A stretch of DNA of 64,000 bases from Hydrogenobaculum sp. 3684 (GTDB lineage Bacteria > Aquificota > Aquificia > Aquificales > Aquificaceae). Positions 60,213-64,000 of this stretch are shown here, piece by piece; positions within the stretch are counted from its first letter, which is position 1, and each line of letters starts with the position of its first letter. Both the position numbers and the translations under genes were made by a program. The stretch lies in the NCBI RefSeq assembly GCF_000213785.1, contig NC_015557.1, forward strand, positions 124,001 to 188,000. The letters run 5' to 3'. A model generated the notes under the pieces. It saw nothing but the letters and a program-made list of their open reading frames with translations. It was not told the DNA's origin and made no database searches.

Positions 60213-62435
60213 TTACACCTTTACGCTTCCGTCTTTTGGGTTTTGTTGAGAGCTTGGCATACTGGTATCCCGTGGCAGACTTGCAGTAAGCTTTTTATAT
60301 TCTTCTTCCAAAGCGTTTGGTTTATGAAGGTAAAACCCTTGGAAAAACATAAACTCTTTTGGAAAATGAATAGACGAAGCAATGTTTGTTAGAGCTTCCA
60401 ATATTTGGTTGCTGTCTACAAACTCGTATATCACCCTAAGCTTGTTTCTTTTACAAAACATGGTGATAGTTTCCACCATAGACATATAAACCTGTGAATC
60501 CAATATTTTCTTTACTATAGCACCGTCTATTTTTATGGTTTTTATAAGACCCGACTCCGAAAGCTCTCCTATAAGCTCGTAATTGGTGTATCCTGTGCCA
60601 AAATCGTCTAAGGCAAGGTAAAATAAATGATCTTTCATATCGTTTTCAAACAATTCTTTGTTGGTGGTGATAGCGTATTCGGTAAGCTCTAAGTTTAGCA
60701 TAACCTCATTTTGTGATAGTGTTTTTATGAGTTCTTTTAAAAGCCCTACTGCTTCATCGTTTTCAAGAGAAGGTGGATATATGTTTAGATAAAGCTCGTT
60801 GGTTATAGCTTTTATCTTATCTACATTTTCCAATAATTTACTAATAACCGCTATATCAAGTAGCGTCATCGCATTTTCTCTTTGGAGAATGTTTATAAAT
60901 TTATAAGCTGGTATATAATCATCACCTTGTTTTATCCTTACAAGCACTTCAAAAAATCTGTTTTTTAAATTTTTATCGTATATCCATTGAATAAAAATAT
61001 CTACATCTTTATTTTTCACTTTCTTTAAAACGATATCTTTTAGCTCTAAGTTTGCCTTTGCTTTTTCCAAGAGCTCTAACTTTCTATCACTTACATCTAC
61101 TACCACTAAAGGTGGTGCAAGTTCTTTAAATTTTGTTTTTGACTCTTCTTTTATTATATTTATAATTTCACTCAGTTCTTCTGAAGATACTTCAAGAAAT
61201 CTATTTATATCAAACTTATATATATAAAATACTGGGTGGTTGCCAATCACAATACTTGATGCTCTTAAGTCTTCTGCCAACAATTCTATATCTTTCATTA
61301 GATCGTTGTAAAAGCTAATAAAATTGTAAGTTAGATCGTTGTTTAAAAATACATAGAACTCATTTTTAACTCTAGTGAAAAACAGTTGGTTGAAATTTTC
61401 CATATGTTTGACAACAGTGTTTTTTAGCATTTCTAAAATTGTTTCACATTCTTTACCAAACTGTCTATCCGTCCTGGATCCAAAAAAGTTAACCACTAAA
61501 AGAGACAGTTTGTCCTTATACTTTTTGTTGTTTAATATCTGTGGTATAAGTATTCCTTTGTCTTGATTCCAACGACTTGAGATAAGTTCATAGTTGTATA
61601 TAAGCTCATATACAGCGTTTATAGCGTAGTTTGATATAGAAACAGCATGCCTGTAATCTTTTGAAAGATAATAACCTATAAACTGGTTTATGTAATTGTG
61701 AATATCTTTGTGTACTTCTATGGTTTTTACCCTAATAGCTTCTGCACCAAAACTCATTATGTCAAAACCAAGCCCATGAAGAATCTGCCCTACTTTGCAA
61801 TCAATGTGGCTTTGTATCTCGGCTTTGAGATGCTCTTCAGAAGCTTCTTTAAAAGCTTTTTGTAAAGCTTCTAATTTATTTTTTATACCTTCTTTAAAAA
61901 ATGAGTCGTATTTTGAATAAGTATGTATGTTGTCACCATTTATTATAAAGCCGATAGCGTGATCTATAATACCTTCTATATAAGCATCGGCAGTGGTTTT
62001 ATCAAGCATCTCTTTTAACCTCATTATGGTAGTACTTTCTAACCCAAGCTCTTCTTGATGAAGTTTTAAAAGATCTATGTAATAATCTATGGAATCAAAC
62101 ATGGTATCTCTGCTTATACCAAGCTGGTAATGTCTTTTGGCTACAGTTTCAAGTTCAATCTCAGCGGTTTTTAGAGCGGTATCATCGCATTTCTGATCTA
62201 AGGAACGTTCACAGTTACTTTCTTGCTCTGAGAAATGCCGTTGGCACACTTCATCTTTTTCTTGGATAAGTTTTATTATATTGTAAAGCACTTCAGATTG
62301 GGCTTTTATTAGTTTTTCAATTGTAAAAGGTGAGTTTAAAAACGCTGATGCATGGTAATCTTGTAAAAAGTGTGAGTAAAACTCGCTGAATATCTTATGA
62401 GATATAGATGAAAACTTCTCTTTTTCTGCAATCAT
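60213..62435 (-). CDS. Globin-like sensor EAL phosphodiesterase with repeat-derived insertion
   Basis: From MIAEKEKF (ATG 62435, GGAGG 6 nt upstream) 740 residues. Residues 8-160 look like a sensor globin (SEFYSHFLQDYHASAFL, then AKRHYQLGISRDTMF, with H102 as the candidate haem ligand). A helical middle and a GGDEF-like region without signature (about 310-450) follow. The EAL domain (about 480-715) has FEVLVRI, YLNIYPPS, LELTEYA, LDDFGTGYTN, IKIDGAIV and FQGFYLHKP. Residues about 62-89 (VCQRHFSEQESNCERS...) come from repeat copy B on the opposite strand. The earlier start at 62462 lacks a ribosome site. Confidence 0.8.
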   Translation of the reverse strand: MIAEKEKFSSISHKIFSEFYSHFLQDYHASAFLNSPFTIEKLIKAQSEVLYNIIKLIQEKDEVCQRHFSEQESNCERSLDQKCDDTALKTAEIELETVAKRHYQLGISRDTMFDSIDYYIDLLKLHQEELGLESTTIMRLKEMLDKTTADAYIEGIIDHAIGFIINGDNIHTYSKYDSFFKEGIKNKLEALQKAFKEASEEHLKAEIQSHIDCKVGQILHGLGFDIMSFGAEAIRVKTIEVHKDIHNYINQFIGYYLSKDYRHAVSISNYAINAVYELIYNYELISSRWNQDKGILIPQILNNKKYKDKLSLLVVNFFGSRTDRQFGKECETILEMLKNTVVKHMENFNQLFFTRVKNEFYVFLNNDLTYNFISFYNDLMKDIELLAEDLRASSIVIGNHPVFYIYKFDINRFLEVSSEELSEIINIIKEESKTKFKELAPPLVVVDVSDRKLELLEKAKANLELKDIVLKKVKNKDVDIFIQWIYDKNLKNRFFEVLVRIKQGDDYIPAYKFINILQRENAMTLLDIAVISKLLENVDKIKAITNELYLNIYPPSLENDEAVGLLKELIKTLSQNEVMLNLELTEYAITTNKELFENDMKDHLFYLALDDFGTGYTNYELIGELSESGLIKTIKIDGAIVKKILDSQVYMSMVETITMFCKRNKLRVIYEFVDSNQILEALTNIASSIHFPKEFMFFQGFYLHKPNALEEEYKKLTASLPRDTSMPSSQQNPKDGSVKV
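62173..62250 (+). repeat. Dispersed 78-bp repeat, copy B, in frame inside the globin-like domain
   Basis: 78 bp, 26 codons, read antisense by its host gene. It aligns without gaps to IS-end copy D with 51 of 66 identities over 62173-62238, and the last 12 bases (to CACACT) also fit. The host frame stays open in the orientation opposite to that of copy A. Confidence 0.85.
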
Positions 62436-62563
62436 AAGACGCCTCCATTTTAAATATAACATAAATTATTAATTTTTTTCCATAATATGTATTAGTATTT
62501 TTATTTGGACTTCTTTGGACAAATGAGACTTTTAGTTTTTGGCTTTTAACGATATTAAAATTT

Positions 62564-62797
62564 ATGAGAGATTTAAGTTTAACGGCGGTAATTATCAACG
62601 TGTTTGTGGGGCTGTTTTTGTTCTTTTTCAAGAATAAGCTTGAAACTCTTGAAAAGGAGATAGAAAACCTAAGGCAGAAATCTGTGATAAAAGAAGACTA
62701 TCACAGGGAGCTTGATAGGTTTTTCAAAGAAGTGTTTAGAAGACTTGACAGATTGGAGGCTTACTATGTGGGACAAAACCAAGCTAAAAAGCGTTAA
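62564..62797 (+). CDS. Small membrane protein with coiled coil, holin/spanin-like arrangement
   Basis: A 77-residue protein: one TM helix (about 6-24), then a charged coiled coil (KLETLEKEIENLRQK...RRLDRLEAYY). It overlaps the lytic transglycosylase-like gene by 32 nt. This pairing resembles a phage lysis or conjugation cassette, but no other phage gene is near. Function unknown. Confidence 0.55.
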   Translation: MRDLSLTAVIINVFVGLFLFFFKNKLETLEKEIENLRQKSVIKEDYHRELDRFFKEVFRRLDRLEAYYVGQNQAKKR

Positions 62798-63320
62798 AAA
62801 CCTCTACAAGGAGGAAGTGCTGCAGATACCGGCTATTTTTAAAAACAAAGATGACTACGTGGCGTTTTTGATGGCGCAGTCTTATCAAGAATCTGGGTGG
62901 AATGAAGAAAGCGTTTCTAAAACAGGTTGTAAAGGCTTTGCTCAGTTTGAACTATCCACTTGGAAATTTGTTTGGAAAAAGCTCCTAAAACATGAAGAAA
63001 TACCAAGTATATGGGACATAAAAGCTCAAATAATAGCCCAACATACTTACATGAAATACCTTATAAACGCCGTTTCCAAGAAAGAAACCATGTTACCAAG
63101 GCAGGAAATACTAGCTTATTCTTTGATGGCTTACAACGGTGGTCTTGGCGTGGTGGAGTGGTGCTTAGAATATCACGGTGTTGTTTCTGTAATAGCTTTA
63201 AGAGATTATAGAAATTCTCACAAAAGCACATACCCCGATGAAAATAAAATTTTTGAAATTCTAAACTACCCAATATCCATCTTTAACATATGGCGTAGCC
63301 TTCGAGAAATTGCTGTATAA
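62766..63320 (+). CDS. Lytic transglycosylase-like (SLT fold) protein
   Basis: A 184-residue protein starting at ATG 62766 (GGAGG upstream). Motifs of the goose-lysozyme/SLT type: AQSYQESGWNEESVS with the catalytic Glu, GCKGFAQFELSTW and AYSLMAYNGGLGVVEW. There is no signal peptide, which suits a holin-dependent endolysin. The longer frame from 62712 lacks a ribosome site. Confidence 0.7.
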   Translation: MWDKTKLKSVKNLYKEEVLQIPAIFKNKDDYVAFLMAQSYQESGWNEESVSKTGCKGFAQFELSTWKFVWKKLLKHEEIPSIWDIKAQIIAQHTYMKYLINAVSKKETMLPRQEILAYSLMAYNGGLGVVEWCLEYHGVVSVIALRDYRNSHKSTYPDENKIFEILNYPISIFNIWRSLREIAV

Positions 63321-63321
63321 T
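63316..63321 (+). promoter_or_regulatory. -10 box directly upstream of rodA/ftsW
   Basis: TATAAT at 63316-63321 overlaps the previous stop codon. The ATG at 63331 is 9 nt downstream and no Shine-Dalgarno is seen. Confidence 0.55.
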
Positions 63322-63330
63322 ATGTGATAA

Positions 63331-64000
63331 ATGAGGTTTTACATTAAAGAATGGGATGAAATCATACTTGTAAGTGTATTGCTTTTATACATAATAGGTC
63401 TTGTAAACATAGCGAGTGCAAGTTTGGTGGGCAGTGTATTTATAAAATTTAGTTTTTCTACTTATAAAAAACTTATATTTCAGCTTGGTGTTGGTATTGT
63501 AGGCTTTTTTATGGCTGCTTTGATTACTAAATTTGATTACGAAAAGCTTAAAAACCCAAAGGCCATATATAGTATTATATCTTTAAATATTTTTTTACTC
63601 ATAGTGGTGCTTGTAATAAAGTATGCCAAACATATGCCTGTAAATAGATGGCTTTTTGGTGAAAGTTTACAAGTGTCAGAATTTTCAAAGATTATAAACA
63701 TTGTTTTTTTAGCTTACTATATAAGTAGAAAAGGTGAGGTTAGTGCTACGAAGGAGCTTTTGTTTGCTTCCTTTTTGGTAGCCTTCCAGTCTTTTCTGAT
63801 ATTTTTAGAACCAGATAGGGGAAGTGCTATTTTTTTACTTTTTATTGCTTTTATAATGCTTTGGATAGGCAACGCTCCTCCTAGGGTTTTATATCCGGCA
63901 ACGTTTATGTTTGGTGTGCTGGGGATTCTTTTTTTACTTTTAAAAACTGGCGGAAACTATGTGGAAGGTCGTTTTGCGGCGTGGTTAAACCCTTTTGCCA
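63331..64000 (+). CDS. RodA/FtsW/SpoVE family protein, partial (C-terminus outside window)
   Basis: The frame runs from ATG 63331 off the end (about 223 residues). It has several TM helices and the SEDS motifs: YIIGLVNIASAS, NRWLFGESLQVSEFSKI (compare the usual R(W)I.G...QPSE..K) and FLEPDRGSAIFLL (the usual QPDLGT(A/S)). SEDS proteins polymerise peptidoglycan glycan strands. RodA is a little likelier than FtsW from QVSEFSK, but this is not decisive. Confidence 0.88.
   Translation, partial: MRFYIKEWDEIILVSVLLLYIIGLVNIASASLVGSVFIKFSFSTYKKLIFQLGVGIVGFFMAALITKFDYEKLKNPKAIYSIISLNIFLLIVVLVIKYAKHMPVNRWLFGESLQVSEFSKIINIVFLAYYISRKGEVSATKELLFASFLVAFQSFLIFLEPDRGSAIFLLFIAFIMLWIGNAPPRVLYPATFMFGVLGILFLLLKTGGNYVEGRFAAWLNPFA

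Overview
The window is AT-rich bacterial chromosome with short intergenic gaps and many 4-base ATGA-type overlaps. The gene set suggests a thermophilic Gram-negative lithoautotroph of the Aquificales, most like Hydrogenobaculum. It has LPS and outer-membrane genes (lpxD, kdsD, a YjgP/YjgQ permease, a Skp/OmpH chaperone, an Mla/MCE transporter), a flagellum, type IV minor pilins, the futalosine menaquinone gene mqnA and an archaeal-type class I aldolase. The genus assignment is inference from gene content and sequence style; no rRNA operon is present to fix it.

Layout. 1-4 kb (minus strand): an mtnP fragment, a Tat-exported polysaccharide deacetylase, and murB-ddl-ftsQ. 4-6.4 kb: a GAF-PAS-GGDEF-EAL c-di-GMP gene broken at a run of nine G and carrying an in-frame repeat. 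6.4-11 kb: tRNA-Arg, rpsO-pnp-dut-trpD-mqnA. 11-16 kb: tig-clpP-clpX, tRNA-Leu, ftsZ-ridA, tRNA-Asn. 16-22 kb: an SbmA/YddA-type ABC transporter, flgG-flgA and three minor pilins. 22-27.5 kb: argH, a CcsA-like protein, rimO, metK, PGI/PMI. 27.5-33 kb (plus): acylphosphatase, an NlpD-like protein, ppa, kdsD, pgsA, a TPR protein, flgB. 33.2-35.1 kb: an IS607-like TnpB element inserted between flgB and flgC. 35-38.7 kb: flgC-fliE-fliF-fliM-fliN. 38.7-43.7 kb (minus): a PfkB kinase and aldolase pair, and an Mla-type lipid transporter. 43.8-50 kb: a CobW GTPase, a small HTH regulator with two membrane transporters, coaX and guaB. 50-57 kb: twin tatA genes, a CheA/HPt remnant, birA, skp, lpxD, a lptF/G-type permease, an SDH-type protease, holB, a frameshifted mltG, ruvX. 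57-64 kb: two more large EAL proteins (one with a PhnD-like sensor, one with a globin-like sensor), a small lysis-like gene pair and the start of rodA/ftsW.

The most unusual content is a dispersed repeat of 78 bp (26 codons). One copy is the palindromic right end of the TnpB element. Two copies sit in frame inside c-di-GMP phosphodiesterase genes, in opposite orientations, and a half copy with an 18-bp satellite terminates a decayed HPt gene and abuts birA. By hand, ungapped alignment gives 55/70 and 51/66 identical bases against the IS-end copy. This resembles, in principle, the protein-coding palindromic elements known from Rickettsia, here apparently linked to a TnpB transposon end. Other notable points are two homopolymer frameshifts (G9 in the GGDEF gene, T7 in mltG), an insertion that has separated flgC from its Shine-Dalgarno sequence, and many genes whose -10 box lies 6-9 nt before the start codon, which suggests leaderless mRNAs.
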